This document shows, piece by piece, positions 26,807 to 35,061 of a stretch of 64,000 nucleotides of DNA. A program made the position numbers and the translations under genes. Position 1 is the stretch's first letter. The number at the start of each line of letters is the position of its first letter. The notes under the pieces were generated by a model, which made no database searches, was not told the origin of the DNA, and saw only the letters and a list, made by a program, of their open reading frames with translations. The stretch comes from Massilia kyonggiensis (lineage in GTDB: Bacteria > Pseudomonadota > Gammaproteobacteria > Burkholderiales > Burkholderiaceae_D): assembly GCF_024756235.1 (NCBI RefSeq), contig NZ_JANUGY010000007.1, forward strand, positions 372,001-436,000, given 5' to 3'.

Positions 26807-28507
26807 ATGAACCGATTCGATACCCACGAGGTTTTCAACCAGGCGCCGCCATTCGGCGACGTCGACCTGTTCGCCTGCGATCCCGCGCTGCGCGAAGGGC
26901 TGGCGCGCGAGGGGGCCGGCTGGGCGGAGGACGCGCTCGGGCGGCTGGGGCAACGACTCGGCGCCGCCGCCGTGCTGGACCTGGGCCGGCTGGCGAACGA
27001 CAACGCGCCGCGCCTCGTCAATTTCGATCGCGGCGGGCATCGCGTGGACGAGGTCGAGTTTCATCCCGCATGGCATGAGCTGATGCGCCTGCTGATCGAA
27101 AACGGCGCCCACTCGCTGCCGTGGGAGGCGGCCCGGCCCGGCGCCCAGGTCGCGCGCGCGGCCGCGTATCTGCTGTTCGGCCAGGTCGAGAACGGTTCGC
27201 AATGTCCCGTGACGATGACGTACGCGTCCGTCCCGGCATTGCGCCAGCACCCGGGCATCGCGGCGCACTGGCTGCCGAAGATCCTGTCGCGCACGTACGA
27301 CCCGCGCTCGCTGCCCATCGAACGGAAGCAGGGCGCCCTGATCGGCATGGGCATGACCGAAAAACAGGGCGGCACCGACGTGCGCGCCAACACGACGCGG
27401 GCAACGCGCATGAATCCGTCCGTCGCGGAGACCCGCTTCGGCACCGACTGGCGCGACGCGTGGAGCCTCGTCGGCCACAAATGGTTTTTCTCGGTTCCGC
27501 AAGCGGATGCGCACCTCGTGCTGGCGCAGGCGGACGAAGGCGGCAGCGCGGCCTTGTCGTGCTTCTTCGTCCCGCGCTTCCTGCCGGACGGCACGCGCAA
27601 CGCCATCCGCGTGCAGCGCCTGAAGAACAAGGTCGGCAACAAGTCGAACGCGTCGTCCGAAGTGGAATTCTGCGACGCCGTCGGCTGGATGATCGGCAAG
27701 GAAGGGAGGGGCATCCCGACGATCCTCGAAATGGGCAGCCACACGCGGCTCGATTGCGTGCTGGGCTCGGCCGGCATCATGCGCGCCGCGCTGTGCCACG
27801 CGCTGCACCATGCGCGGGCGCGCAGCGCGTTCGGGCGCAAGCTCGCCGACCAGCCCCTGATGCAGAACGTGCTGGCCGACCTGGCGCTGGAATCGGAAGC
27901 GGCGACTGCGTTCGCGCTGCGGCTGGCGCGCTGCTTCGACCCGGGGCCGGATGGCGCCGTCGACCCGCGCGAGACACTGCTGGGCCGCATCCTGACGCCG
28001 GCCGGCAAATACTGGGTGTGCAAGCGCGGTCCGGCGTTCGGCGCGGAGGCGATGGAAGTCATGGGCGGCAACGGCTATGTCGAGGACGGCCCGCTGGGCC
28101 GCCTGTATCGCGAATTCCCCGTCAATTCGATCTGGGAAGGCTCCGGCAACGTGATGTGCCTCGACGTGCTGCGGGCGTTCTCCAAGGGGCCGGAGACGCG
28201 GGACGCGCTGGCGGCGGAACTGGCGCTCGCCTCCGGGCGCGACAGCCGGTTCGACGCGTATTGCGCGCGCCTGCTGGACGGCCTCGCCACGCTCGCCGCC
28301 GACGAATTCGGCGCGCGCCGCCTCGCCGAACACCTGGTCGTGGCCGTGCAGGCGGGCCTGCTGCTGCGCCATGCGCCGCCGTTCGTGGCGGACGGGTTCG
28401 TCGCGTCGCGCATCGCCGTGGACGTCGGCGGCGCGTTCGGCCGGCTGCCAGGCGGGGTCGACTGCGGCGCGATCCTCGCCCGTGCCCTGGTGGATGAGCG
28501 GCGATAA
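26807..28507 (+). CDS. aidB: AidB-like acyl-CoA dehydrogenase
   Basis: A 566-residue flavoprotein of the AidB branch of acyl-CoA dehydrogenases; E. coli AidB is a 541-residue FAD protein of the adaptive response to alkylation. Characteristic blocks: GMGMTEKQGGTDVRANTT, HKWFFSVPQADAHLVLAQ, RLKNKVGNKSNASSEVEF, EMGSHTRLDCVLGS and EVMGGNGYVEDGPLGRLYREFPVNSIWEGSGNV. The ATG at 26807 follows GGAGGAG. It is often annotated as isovaleryl-CoA dehydrogenase, but the motifs favour AidB. No ada/alk genes are nearby. Confidence 0.85.
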   Translation: MNRFDTHEVFNQAPPFGDVDLFACDPALREGLAREGAGWAEDALGRLGQRLGAAAVLDLGRLANDNAPRLVNFDRGGHRVDEVEFHPAWHELMRLLIENGAHSLPWEAARPGAQVARAAAYLLFGQVENGSQCPVTMTYASVPALRQHPGIAAHWLPKILSRTYDPRSLPIERKQGALIGMGMTEKQGGTDVRANTTRATRMNPSVAETRFGTDWRDAWSLVGHKWFFSVPQADAHLVLAQADEGGSAALSCFFVPRFLPDGTRNAIRVQRLKNKVGNKSNASSEVEFCDAVGWMIGKEGRGIPTILEMGSHTRLDCVLGSAGIMRAALCHALHHARARSAFGRKLADQPLMQNVLADLALESEAATAFALRLARCFDPGPDGAVDPRETLLGRILTPAGKYWVCKRGPAFGAEAMEVMGGNGYVEDGPLGRLYREFPVNSIWEGSGNVMCLDVLRAFSKGPETRDALAAELALASGRDSRFDAYCARLLDGLATLAADEFGARRLAEHLVVAVQAGLLLRHAPPFVADGFVASRIAVDVGGAFGRLPGGVDCGAILARALVDERR

Positions 28508-28511
28508 AACT

Positions 28512-28541
28512 TCGACAAAAGACGGGACAAACTGGGATAAT
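28512..28541 (+). promoter_or_regulatory. sigma70-type promoter of upp
   Basis: TCGACA (28512-28517) and GATAAT (28536-28541) separated by 18 bases, each 5/6 to consensus, 53 bases before the upp ATG. Confidence 0.6.
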
Positions 28542-28594
28542 GCTCGCCATTTACCAAATAACCACGCCGCTGCCACAAGCGCCGGCCATGCATA

Positions 28595-29245
28595 ATGAAA
28601 CAAGATCCGCGCTTCCCGAACCTGTTCATCCTGAACCATCCCCTGATCCAGCATAAACTGTCGCACATGCGCGACCGCGGCACGTCCACGCGCACGTTCC
28701 GCGAATTGCTCAGGGAAATCACGCTGCTGATGGGTTACGAGATCACGCGCGACCTGCCGCTGACGACGCGCCAGATCGACACGCCGCTGATGACGATCGA
28801 CGCGCCCGTCATCGCGGGCAAGAAGCTGGCCATCGTGCCGATCCTGCGTGCCGGCGTCGGCATGAGCGACGGCCTGCTGGAGCTGGTACCGTCGGCCCGC
28901 GTCGGCCACATCGGCGTGTTCCGCGACCCGGACACGCACCTGCCCGTCGAATACCTCGTGCGCTTGCCGGACACGACCGAGCGCACGTTCATCCTGTGCG
29001 ACCCGATGGTGGCGACGGGCAATTCGGCCGTGTATGCCGTCGACGTGCTCAAGAAGCGCGGCGTGACGGACGACCAGATCATCTTCCTGGCCCTCGTCGC
29101 GGCGCCGGAAGGCGTGGAAGTCTTCCACAAGGCCCATCCGGACGTGAAGCTGTACGTGGCCTCGCTCGACAGCAACCTGAACGACCACGCCTATATCGTC
29201 CCTGGCCTGGGCGATGCCGGCGACCGTATATTTGGCACGAAATGA
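28595..29245 (+). CDS. upp: uracil phosphoribosyltransferase
   Basis: A 216-residue pyrimidine-salvage enzyme making UMP from uracil and PRPP. Seen: RDRGTSTRTFRELLREI, VPILRAGVGMSDGLLELVPSARVGHIG, the PRPP loop ILCDPMVATGNSAVYAVDVLKK and the C-terminal uracil-binding YIVPGLGDAGDRIFGTK. A promoter lies at 28512-28541. The stop codon is inside a 14-bp tandem repeat that links it to the next gene. Confidence 0.97.
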   Translation: MKQDPRFPNLFILNHPLIQHKLSHMRDRGTSTRTFRELLREITLLMGYEITRDLPLTTRQIDTPLMTIDAPVIAGKKLAIVPILRAGVGMSDGLLELVPSARVGHIGVFRDPDTHLPVEYLVRLPDTTERTFILCDPMVATGNSAVYAVDVLKKRGVTDDQIIFLALVAAPEGVEVFHKAHPDVKLYVASLDSNLNDHAYIVPGLGDAGDRIFGTK

Positions 29246-29261
29246 GCGGTACGAAATGAGC
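29234..29261 (+). repeat. 14-bp tandem duplication spanning the upp stop and the next start
   Basis: Two adjacent copies, GGCACGAAATGAGC (29234-29247) and GGTACGAAATGAGC (29248-29261), differ at one base. The first holds the upp TGA overlapped by an ATG; the second holds the TGA closing that mini-frame and the ATG of the Hpt-like gene. The mini-frame ATG AGC GGT ACG AAA TGA (29242-29259) would encode MSGTK. Confidence 0.85.
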
Positions 29262-29630
29262 TCGACTGCGGATGCCGAATTCTTCGCGCGCCTCGCGGAG
29301 TTGAACGATAAATTCGCGGCGAGCCTGCCGCAGACGCTCGGCCGCCTGTCGGCCGCACGCAACGCCTTCGACCCGAAACGGCCTCCCGAGGCACTGATCG
29401 AGCAGATGCATGCCGTGCTGCACACGCTGGCGGGCTCGTCCGCCACATTCGGATTCCGCATCCTCGGGCAGCAGGCGCGCATGCTGGAACAGCGCCTGCG
29501 CGTGCTGACGACGTTCGACGCCGTCGCCCCGGAAGAGTGGGAAGCGTGGCTGTCCGAGCTGGATGTGTTCATCGCCTGGGGTAGCGTCGACCCGAAGGCC
29601 GCTTACCCGAGCGACGAGTCCGCCGTATAG
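29256..29630 (+). CDS. Hpt-domain-like protein
   Basis: A 124-residue, mostly helical protein resembling a histidine phosphotransfer (Hpt) domain. The putative phospho-His is in VLHTLAGSSATFGFRILGQQARMLE; canonical Hpt proteins read H-x-L-K-G, but the lysine is alanine here. If active it would pass phosphate between response regulators; the REC protein at 19705-21948 is a conceivable partner, which is only a guess. The start at 29256 lies in the second copy of the tandem repeat, close behind upp. Confidence 0.72.
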   Translation: MSSTADAEFFARLAELNDKFAASLPQTLGRLSAARNAFDPKRPPEALIEQMHAVLHTLAGSSATFGFRILGQQARMLEQRLRVLTTFDAVAPEEWEAWLSELDVFIAWGSVDPKAAYPSDESAV

Positions 29631-29808
29631 CGCCACAACAAAGCACCTGTCCCGGAATCGTTTGATTTAGGACAAACTTTATCCGCTTCCATGCCCTATA
29701 TTTTGCGTACTGCCGACGCAAATGGGATCCGTAAAAAGGTTGGCTTCAGGAATTGTTACGGGTCCCGGTTTTATTTTGCGAAAACCGTGTACATGTGGGT
29801 TTATTCGG

Positions 29809-29926
29809 TATAATTAGGGATCGTTGGATTCGCGGTAGCAGTGCAGTTAGTCTGTCATTTGTTTCTTGCTTCTTCAAACGATCGTAAACGGACTTCGGTC
29901 CACTTCAACTGAAATAGGAAATTGTA
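29809..29926 (+). promoter_or_regulatory. -10 box and ~110-base leader of the cold-shock gene
   Basis: A perfect TATAAT sits at 29809-29814, without a clear -35 at normal spacing. The following ~110 bases, moderately A+T-rich with no ORF, form the 5' leader. Long structured leaders controlling mRNA stability and translation at low temperature are typical of cspA-type genes; the cold-responsive fold here is inferred. Confidence 0.5.
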
Positions 29927-30130
29927 ATGGCAACTGGCATCGTAAAATGGTTCAATGACTCCAAAGGCTTCGGGTTCATCACCCCGGACGAAGGCGGCGA
30001 AGACCTGTTCGCGCACTTCTCGGCGATCCAAACCCAAGGCTTCAAGTCGCTGCAAGAGAACCAGCGCGTTTCTTTCGACGTGACCTCTGGTCCGAAAGGC
30101 AAACAAGCATCGAACATCCAGCCGCTGTAA
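29927..30130 (+). CDS. cold-shock protein, CspA family
   Basis: A 67-residue OB-fold protein binding single-stranded RNA and DNA as an RNA chaperone. MATGIVKWFNDSKGFGFITPDEGGEDLFAHFSAI contains RNP1 (KGFGFI) and RNP2 (DLFAHF). Full family length. It has a long leader with a -10 box and is followed within 20 bases by a strong terminator, so it is monocistronic. The exact paralogue cannot be assigned. Confidence 0.96.
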   Translation: MATGIVKWFNDSKGFGFITPDEGGEDLFAHFSAIQTQGFKSLQENQRVSFDVTSGPKGKQASNIQPL

Positions 30131-30150
30131 TGCCGCTGAGTGTCTGACAA

Positions 30151-30182
30151 AAAATCCTCGGAATTTCCGAGGATTTTTTTTT
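30151..30182 (+). terminator. rho-independent terminator of the cold-shock gene
   Basis: Stem AATCCTCGG / CCGAGGATT with loop AATTT, followed by a run of nine T. The preceding A-run makes it usable in both directions, which suits the convergent lysR gene. Confidence 0.92.
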
Positions 30183-30218
30183 GCTCTACCCGTTTTTGCT
30201 CTTCTGTTTGATGCTGGG

Positions 30219-31127
30219 TTACCCCGGCTTGCGCCAGTAATCCGGCTGGGAATACGCATGGCGCAGGAAATCCACGAATACCCGGGTCCGTAGCGGCAGG
30301 TGCCGGCGTTGCGCGAATACGGCATAGATATCGTTGCCGGGCGCCGCGAACTGCTCCAGCACGGGCACCAGCAGGCCCGCTTCGATTTCCGAACTCACTT
30401 CCCACATCGACCGCCACGCCAGCCCGCGCCCGGCCAGCGCCCAGTCGTGCAGCACGGCGCCGTCGTTGCACACCATATTGCCGCTCACCTTCATCGTCAC
30501 GATCTTGCCGTGGTCGCGGAACGTCCAGCCCCGCTGGCTGCCTTGGCTGCTGATCGCCAGGCAATTGTGCTTGGAAAGGTCGCCGAGCGTTTGCGGCGTG
30601 CCGTAGCGTTTCAGATAGCCCGGCGTCGCGACGACGACGCGGTGATTGTCCGCGAGCTTCACGCCGACGAGGTTCGAGTCCGTCAGGCTCGCGATCCGGA
30701 TCGCGATGTCGACGCCTTCGCCGATGACGTCGACGACGCGGTCCGACAGATTCAGGTTCACGCTCACTTCGCGGTGCTCGGCCAGGAAGGAGGGCACGAG
30801 CGGGGCCACGTGCTGGCGCCCGAACCCGGCCGGGGCGGACACGACGAGGTGACCCGTGGCGCGTGCGCTCCGTTCCGACACGGCCGCTTCCGCTTCTTCC
30901 AGCTCCGCAAGGATACGCTGGCAATCCTCAAGGAACGCCGCCCCTTCGTCCGTCAGCGCCAGCTTGCGCGTGGTACGCTGTAAGAGCTTCACGCCCAGGC
31001 GCGCTTCGAGCGCGTCCAGGCGCCGCCCGATCATGGCCGGCGCGATGCCCTCCGCGCGCGCGGCCGCCGACAGGCTGCCGCGGGCAATGACTTCGACGAA
31101 GGTAGATATTTGACGGAAATGGTCCAA
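30219..31127 (-). CDS. LysR-family transcriptional regulator
   Basis: A 302-residue LysR regulator. The N-terminal winged HTH (MDHFRQISTFVEVIARGSLSAAARAEGIAPAMIGRRLDALEARLG) is followed by a linker helix and a periplasmic-binding-like effector domain (~90-300; HLVVSAPAGFGRQHVAPLVPSFL, RVVDVIGEGVDIAIRIA). It resembles the CrgA-like subgroup. It is divergent from aceB and the 172-base gap holds a 12-base inverted repeat, so control of aceB is plausible but inferred. The effector is unknown. Confidence 0.9.
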   Translation of the reverse strand: MDHFRQISTFVEVIARGSLSAAARAEGIAPAMIGRRLDALEARLGVKLLQRTTRKLALTDEGAAFLEDCQRILAELEEAEAAVSERSARATGHLVVSAPAGFGRQHVAPLVPSFLAEHREVSVNLNLSDRVVDVIGEGVDIAIRIASLTDSNLVGVKLADNHRVVVATPGYLKRYGTPQTLGDLSKHNCLAISSQGSQRGWTFRDHGKIVTMKVSGNMVCNDGAVLHDWALAGRGLAWRSMWEVSSEIEAGLLVPVLEQFAAPGNDIYAVFAQRRHLPLRTRVFVDFLRHAYSQPDYWRKPG

Positions 31128-31148
31128 AGGAATGCCTCGATTCTGTTC

Positions 31149-31160
31149 GTCACTTGTGAC
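31149..31160. promoter_or_regulatory. inverted repeat between lysR and aceB
   Basis: GTCAC-TT-GTGAC, 22 bases upstream of the lysR start in the divergent gap. The placement suits LysR autoregulation, but the element lacks the exact T-N11-A pattern. Confidence 0.4.
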
Positions 31161-31299
31161 AAAAAAGCATAAATGAATATATTTTTTGTCTCGTTTAGGC
31201 GAGTAATAGTGAATATACTGGAAGCAATATCAAACGCCAAGCTGGCTTGTGCCAAGAACTGCGGCACTTTCCAACTCATACTAGAAGAGGAGAAACACA

Positions 31300-32889
31300 A
31301 TGACCATCGCCACCCCAGCCGGAATGGAAATCCGGGCCGAGATCAAGCCCGGCTACGAACAGATCCTCACGCCGGAAGCGCTCGCGCTGGTAGCGAAACT
31401 GAGCCGCGAATTCGAGCCGCGCCGCCAGCAGCTGCTGGCCGCCCGCGTCGAGCGCGCGAAACGCCTGGACGCCGGCGAGCGTCCGGACTTCCTGCCCGAG
31501 ACGGCGCACATCCGCAACGGCGACTGGAAGATCGCCCCGATCCCGAAGGCACTGGAATGCCGCCGCGTGGAAATCACGGGCCCGGTCGAGCGCAAGATGG
31601 TCATCAACGCGCTGAACTCGGGTGCGGACAGCTACATGACCGACTTCGAAGACTCCAACACGCCTAACTGGGACAACCAGATCACCGGCCAGATCAATAT
31701 GCGCGACGCCGTGCGCAAGACGATCTCGCTGGAACAGAACGGCAAGCAGTACAAGCTGAACGACAAGGTTGCGACGCTCGTCGTCCGTCCGCGCGGCTGG
31801 CACCTGGACGAGAAGCACGTCCTCGTCGACGGCAAGCGCATCTCGGGCGGCATCTTCGACTTCGCCCTGTTCATGGTCCACAACGCGAAGGAACAACTGG
31901 CCCGCGGCGCGGGTCCGTATTTCTATCTGCCGAAGATGGAATCGCACCTGGAAGCGCGCCTGTGGAACGACATCTTCGTCATGACGCAGAACGAACTGGG
32001 CCTGCCGCAGGGCACCATCAAGGCCACCGTCCTGATCGAGACGATCGTCGCCGCCTTCGAAATGGACGAGATCCTGTACGAACTGCGCGAGCACAGCGCC
32101 GGCCTGAACGCGGGCCGCTGGGACTACATCTTCTCGTGCATCAAGAAGTTCAAGCTGGACAAGGACTTCTGCCTGGCCGACCGTCCGAAGGTCACGATGA
32201 CGGCGCCGTTCATGCGCGCCTATGCGCTGCTGCTGCTGAAGACCTGCCACAAGCGCAACGCACCGGCGATCGGCGGCATGTCGGCCCTGATCCCGATCAA
32301 GAACGATCCGGAAAAGAACGAAGTCGCGATGGGCGGCGTGCGCAACGACAAGGCACGCGACGCCACCGACGGCTACGACGGCGGCTGGGTCGCGCACCCG
32401 GGCCTCGTCGAGCTGGCCATGACCGAGTTCAAGAAGGTGCTGGGCGACCGCCCGAACCAGATCGACAAGCAGCGTCCGGACGTCGAAGTGACGGCCAAGG
32501 ACCTGCTGGACTTCCGTCCGGAGACCCCGATCACGGAAGCGGGCCTGCGCTACAACATCAACGTGGGCATCCACTACCTGGGCGCCTGGCTGGCCGGTAA
32601 CGGCTGCGTGCCGATCCACAACCTGATGGAAGATGCGGCGACCGCCGAAATCAGCCGCTCGCAGGTGTGGCAGTGGATCCGTTCGCCGAAGGGCGTGCTG
32701 GAAGACGGCCGCAAGGTCACGGCCGAGATGGTCCGTGACATGATCCCGCAGGAGCTTGCCAACGCGAAGGCGGCTGCCCCGAACGGCGACAGCCCGACCT
32801 ACGACCGCGCCGCGCAGATCTTCGAACAGATGTCGACGTCGGAAGAATTCGCCGAATTCCTGACGCTGCCGCTGTACGAAGAAATCTAA
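31300..32889 (+). CDS. aceB: malate synthase A
   Basis: Glyoxylate cycle: glyoxylate + acetyl-CoA to malate, allowing growth on acetate or fatty acids. The 529-residue length fits form A. Signatures: NSGADSYMTDFEDSNTPNWDN, TLVVRPRGWHLDEKHV (catalytic Arg), YFYLPKMESHLEARLWND, TVLIETIVAAFEMDEILYELR and the C-terminal catalytic-Asp region NLMEDAATAEISRSQVWQWI. An AGAGGAG precedes the ATG. It is divergent from a LysR regulator; no isocitrate lyase gene is adjacent. Confidence 0.97.
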   Translation: MTIATPAGMEIRAEIKPGYEQILTPEALALVAKLSREFEPRRQQLLAARVERAKRLDAGERPDFLPETAHIRNGDWKIAPIPKALECRRVEITGPVERKMVINALNSGADSYMTDFEDSNTPNWDNQITGQINMRDAVRKTISLEQNGKQYKLNDKVATLVVRPRGWHLDEKHVLVDGKRISGGIFDFALFMVHNAKEQLARGAGPYFYLPKMESHLEARLWNDIFVMTQNELGLPQGTIKATVLIETIVAAFEMDEILYELREHSAGLNAGRWDYIFSCIKKFKLDKDFCLADRPKVTMTAPFMRAYALLLLKTCHKRNAPAIGGMSALIPIKNDPEKNEVAMGGVRNDKARDATDGYDGGWVAHPGLVELAMTEFKKVLGDRPNQIDKQRPDVEVTAKDLLDFRPETPITEAGLRYNINVGIHYLGAWLAGNGCVPIHNLMEDAATAEISRSQVWQWIRSPKGVLEDGRKVTAEMVRDMIPQELANAKAAAPNGDSPTYDRAAQIFEQMSTSEEFAEFLTLPLYEEI

Positions 32890-32902
32890 ATCCTTCCCTT
32901 AC

Positions 32903-32931
32903 ACGCAACCGCCGTCTCCCGGCGGTTGCGT
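32903..32931. terminator. hairpin between convergent aceB and gloB
   Basis: Stem ACGCAACCGCC / GGCGGTTGCGT, perfect over 11 bp with loop GTCTCCC, in the 50-base convergent gap. There is no strong U-tract, so it may act as a bidirectional transcription barrier or 3'-end stabiliser. Confidence 0.65.
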
Positions 32932-32939
32932 CGTCACGC

Positions 32940-33737
32940 TCAAAACACGTTCTTCCACTCCCGCAGCGCCGCGAATACCGTGACCGGGTCCGCACCCGGC
33001 GCGAGGCGTCCGGCCGCCGTCAGGCTGCCGATGATGGCGGCCTCGCGCGTGCGCAAAAAGGGGTTCGTCGCCTTTTCGATCGCGATCGTCGACGGGATCG
33101 TCGGCAGGTGCGTGCCGCGCAGCTGGCTGTCGTGCGCGATGCGCATCTGCAGTGCGCGGTTGCCCGGTTCCAGCGCTTCGGCGAAGCGCAGGTTCGACAA
33201 CGTGTATTCGTGGGCGCAATAGACCAGTGTATCGTCAGGCAGGGCGGACAGCTTCGCGAGCGAAGCCATCATCTGTGCCGGCGTTCCTTCGAACAGGCGG
33301 CCGCAGCCGCCGCCAAACAGCGTGTCGCCGCAGAACAGCCAGCGCGCCCCGGCGTCCTCGCGCACGTAGGCGATGTGGCCCTTCGTGTGACCGGGGACGT
33401 CCAGCACGGCGAGCTCGAGGGCCAGGCCGGGCACCTTGACGCGATCCCCTTCGCCCACCGGTTGGCTGACGACGGCGATGCCGTCGTTGCGCGGACCGAA
33501 GACGGGCACGTTGCTGTGCTCGAGCAAGCGCGTCACGCCGCCGATGTGGTCAGCATGGTGATGGGTGAGTAGAATGGCGGTCAGGGTGAGGCCATTCGCC
33601 TGCAGGGCCGCGAGGATCGGATCGGCATCGCCCGGATCGACCACTGCCGCATGCATGCCGTCGTGGATGATCCAGAGATAGTTATCCTTGAACGCGGGCA
33701 CCGTCAGGACGGCAAGCTCAGTGGGCACGGGAATCAT
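32940..33737 (-). CDS. gloB: hydroxyacylglutathione hydrolase (glyoxalase II)
   Basis: Second step of methylglyoxal detoxification: S-lactoylglutathione to glutathione and D-lactate. A 265-residue metallo-beta-lactamase fold with metal motif LTHHHADHIGG, further ligands in DVPGHTKGHIAY and LFCGDTLFGGGCGRLFEG, and glutathione-site YCAHEYTLSNLRFA. The in-frame upstream extension was rejected because MIPVPTELAVLTVPAFKDNYLWI is the usual start. It is divergent by 23 bases from the YafS-like gene. Confidence 0.96.
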   Translation of the reverse strand: MIPVPTELAVLTVPAFKDNYLWIIHDGMHAAVVDPGDADPILAALQANGLTLTAILLTHHHADHIGGVTRLLEHSNVPVFGPRNDGIAVVSQPVGEGDRVKVPGLALELAVLDVPGHTKGHIAYVREDAGARWLFCGDTLFGGGCGRLFEGTPAQMMASLAKLSALPDDTLVYCAHEYTLSNLRFAEALEPGNRALQMRIAHDSQLRGTHLPTIPSTIAIEKATNPFLRTREAAIIGSLTAAGRLAPGADPVTVFAALREWKNVF

Positions 33738-33760
33738 ATGGGAATCGATAAAGGTTGGGC

Positions 33761-34546
33761 ATGGACAGCGCGGCATCCGAAAAATCCATTATAGCGCTCG
33801 ACCGCTGGCTGCAATCGCCGGCGGGCGCGTACGTGCGCGCCTGGGAACAGGCGTGCCTGGACGAGCTGACGGTCGATATCTTCGGCTTCAACGCGGTCCA
33901 GATCGGCGTGCCGCAGATCGACGCGCTGGCCGCCAACCGCATGCCCAACAAATGGCAGGCCGCGACGCGCACGTCCACGGCCGACGAACTGGTCTATGCG
34001 GCCACCGGCAAGCAGATCGCGGTGGCGCTGGACTTCGCCGAGCTGCCGTTCGCGTCGCAAAGCCTGGACCTCGTGGTGCTGCCGCACGTGCTCGAATTCG
34101 CGGCCGAGCCGCACCAGGTGCTGCGCGAAGTCGAGCGCGTGCTGATCCCGGAAGGGCAAGTGATCATCTGCGGCTTCAATCCGGCCAGCCTGTGGGGCGT
34201 GCGCCAGGGGATGGGACGCATCACGAGCAGCGACTACCTGCCGGCGGCGGGTGAGTTCATCTCTATGCCCCGCCTGAAAGACTGGTTAAAATTGTTGAAT
34301 CTCGGCGTGACGCGCAGCCACTTCGGCTGTTACGCGCCGCCTTTCCGGACCGCGCAATGGCTCAACCGCTTCGCTTTCGTCGAAGGGGCGGGGCGGCGCT
34401 GGTGGCCTTATCTCGGCGCCGTGTACATCGTCCACGCGATCAAGCGCGTGAAGGGCATGCACATCATCGGCCCGGCCTGGAACAAGAAGGCCGCCAAGGC
34501 GCCGCAGGCGGTGCCGGCCACGAACCGCAACGAACATCACAAATAA
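33761..34546 (+). CDS. YafS-like methyltransferase-fold protein
   Basis: A 261-residue member of the YafS family, placed as in E. coli between gloB and rnhA. The second half of the Rossmann methyltransferase fold is recognisable: LPFASQSLDLVVLPHVLEFAAEPHQVLREVERVLIPEGQVIICGFNPASLWG. The first half lacks the usual SAM glycine motif, reading VDIFGFNAVQIGVPQID instead. Activity is therefore unproven. The start is ATG 33761 after AAGG; a TTG at 33755 is a poorer choice. Confidence 0.82.
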   Translation: MDSAASEKSIIALDRWLQSPAGAYVRAWEQACLDELTVDIFGFNAVQIGVPQIDALAANRMPNKWQAATRTSTADELVYAATGKQIAVALDFAELPFASQSLDLVVLPHVLEFAAEPHQVLREVERVLIPEGQVIICGFNPASLWGVRQGMGRITSSDYLPAAGEFISMPRLKDWLKLLNLGVTRSHFGCYAPPFRTAQWLNRFAFVEGAGRRWWPYLGAVYIVHAIKRVKGMHIIGPAWNKKAAKAPQAVPATNRNEHHK

Positions 34547-34570
34547 GTCACATAAGGAAGAAAGCGCAGC

Positions 34571-35011
34571 ATGACCAAAGTTGAGATTTTTACCGACGGC
34601 GCCTGCAAGGGAAATCCTGGCACCGGCGGCTGGGGCGCGCTGCTCGTGGCCGATGGCGGCCATGAAAAGGAAATCTTCGGCGGCGAGCCGAACACCACCA
34701 ACAACCGCATGGAACTCCGCGCGGTGATCGAGGCGCTCACCGTCCTCAACCGCCCGTGCCAGGTCGTCCTGCACACGGACAGCCAGTACGTGCAAAAGGG
34801 GATCTCGGAATGGATCCACGGCTGGAAGGCGCGCGGCTGGAAGACGTCGACGAAGGAACCCGTCAAGAACGACGATCTGTGGAAGGCGCTGGACGCCGCC
34901 CAGCAGCAGCACGCCGTCGAATGGCGCTGGGTGCGCGGCCATAACGGGCATCCCGGCAACGAGCGCGCGGATGCCTTGGCGAACATGGGCGCCGCATCAG
35001 TAAAGCGCTGA
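34571..35011 (+). CDS. rnhA: ribonuclease HI
   Basis: Cuts the RNA strand of RNA-DNA hybrids, removing primers and R-loops. A 146-residue enzyme with the complete acidic site: IFTDGACKGNPG (Asp), NRMELRAVIEAL (Glu), HTDSQYVQKGI (Asp) and WVRGHNGHPGNERADALA (His and Asp). The basic handle (HGWKARGWKTSTKEPVKN) is present. It follows the YafS-like gene by 24 bases and precedes dnaQ, a conserved proteobacterial order. Confidence 0.97.
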   Translation: MTKVEIFTDGACKGNPGTGGWGALLVADGGHEKEIFGGEPNTTNNRMELRAVIEALTVLNRPCQVVLHTDSQYVQKGISEWIHGWKARGWKTSTKEPVKNDDLWKALDAAQQQHAVEWRWVRGHNGHPGNERADALANMGAASVKR

Positions 35012-35061
35012 TTTTGTTATACTTACTGGTTCTCTTCAACGCTTTTTGAGTCTTCACGCGC

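Noticed and set aside
33741..33752. GGAATCGATAAA between gloB and the YafS-like gene, a 10/12 match to the polysaccharide-locus palindrome
   Set aside because: Isolated, single and near housekeeping genes. Treated as chance background and a reminder that partial matches occur outside the locus.
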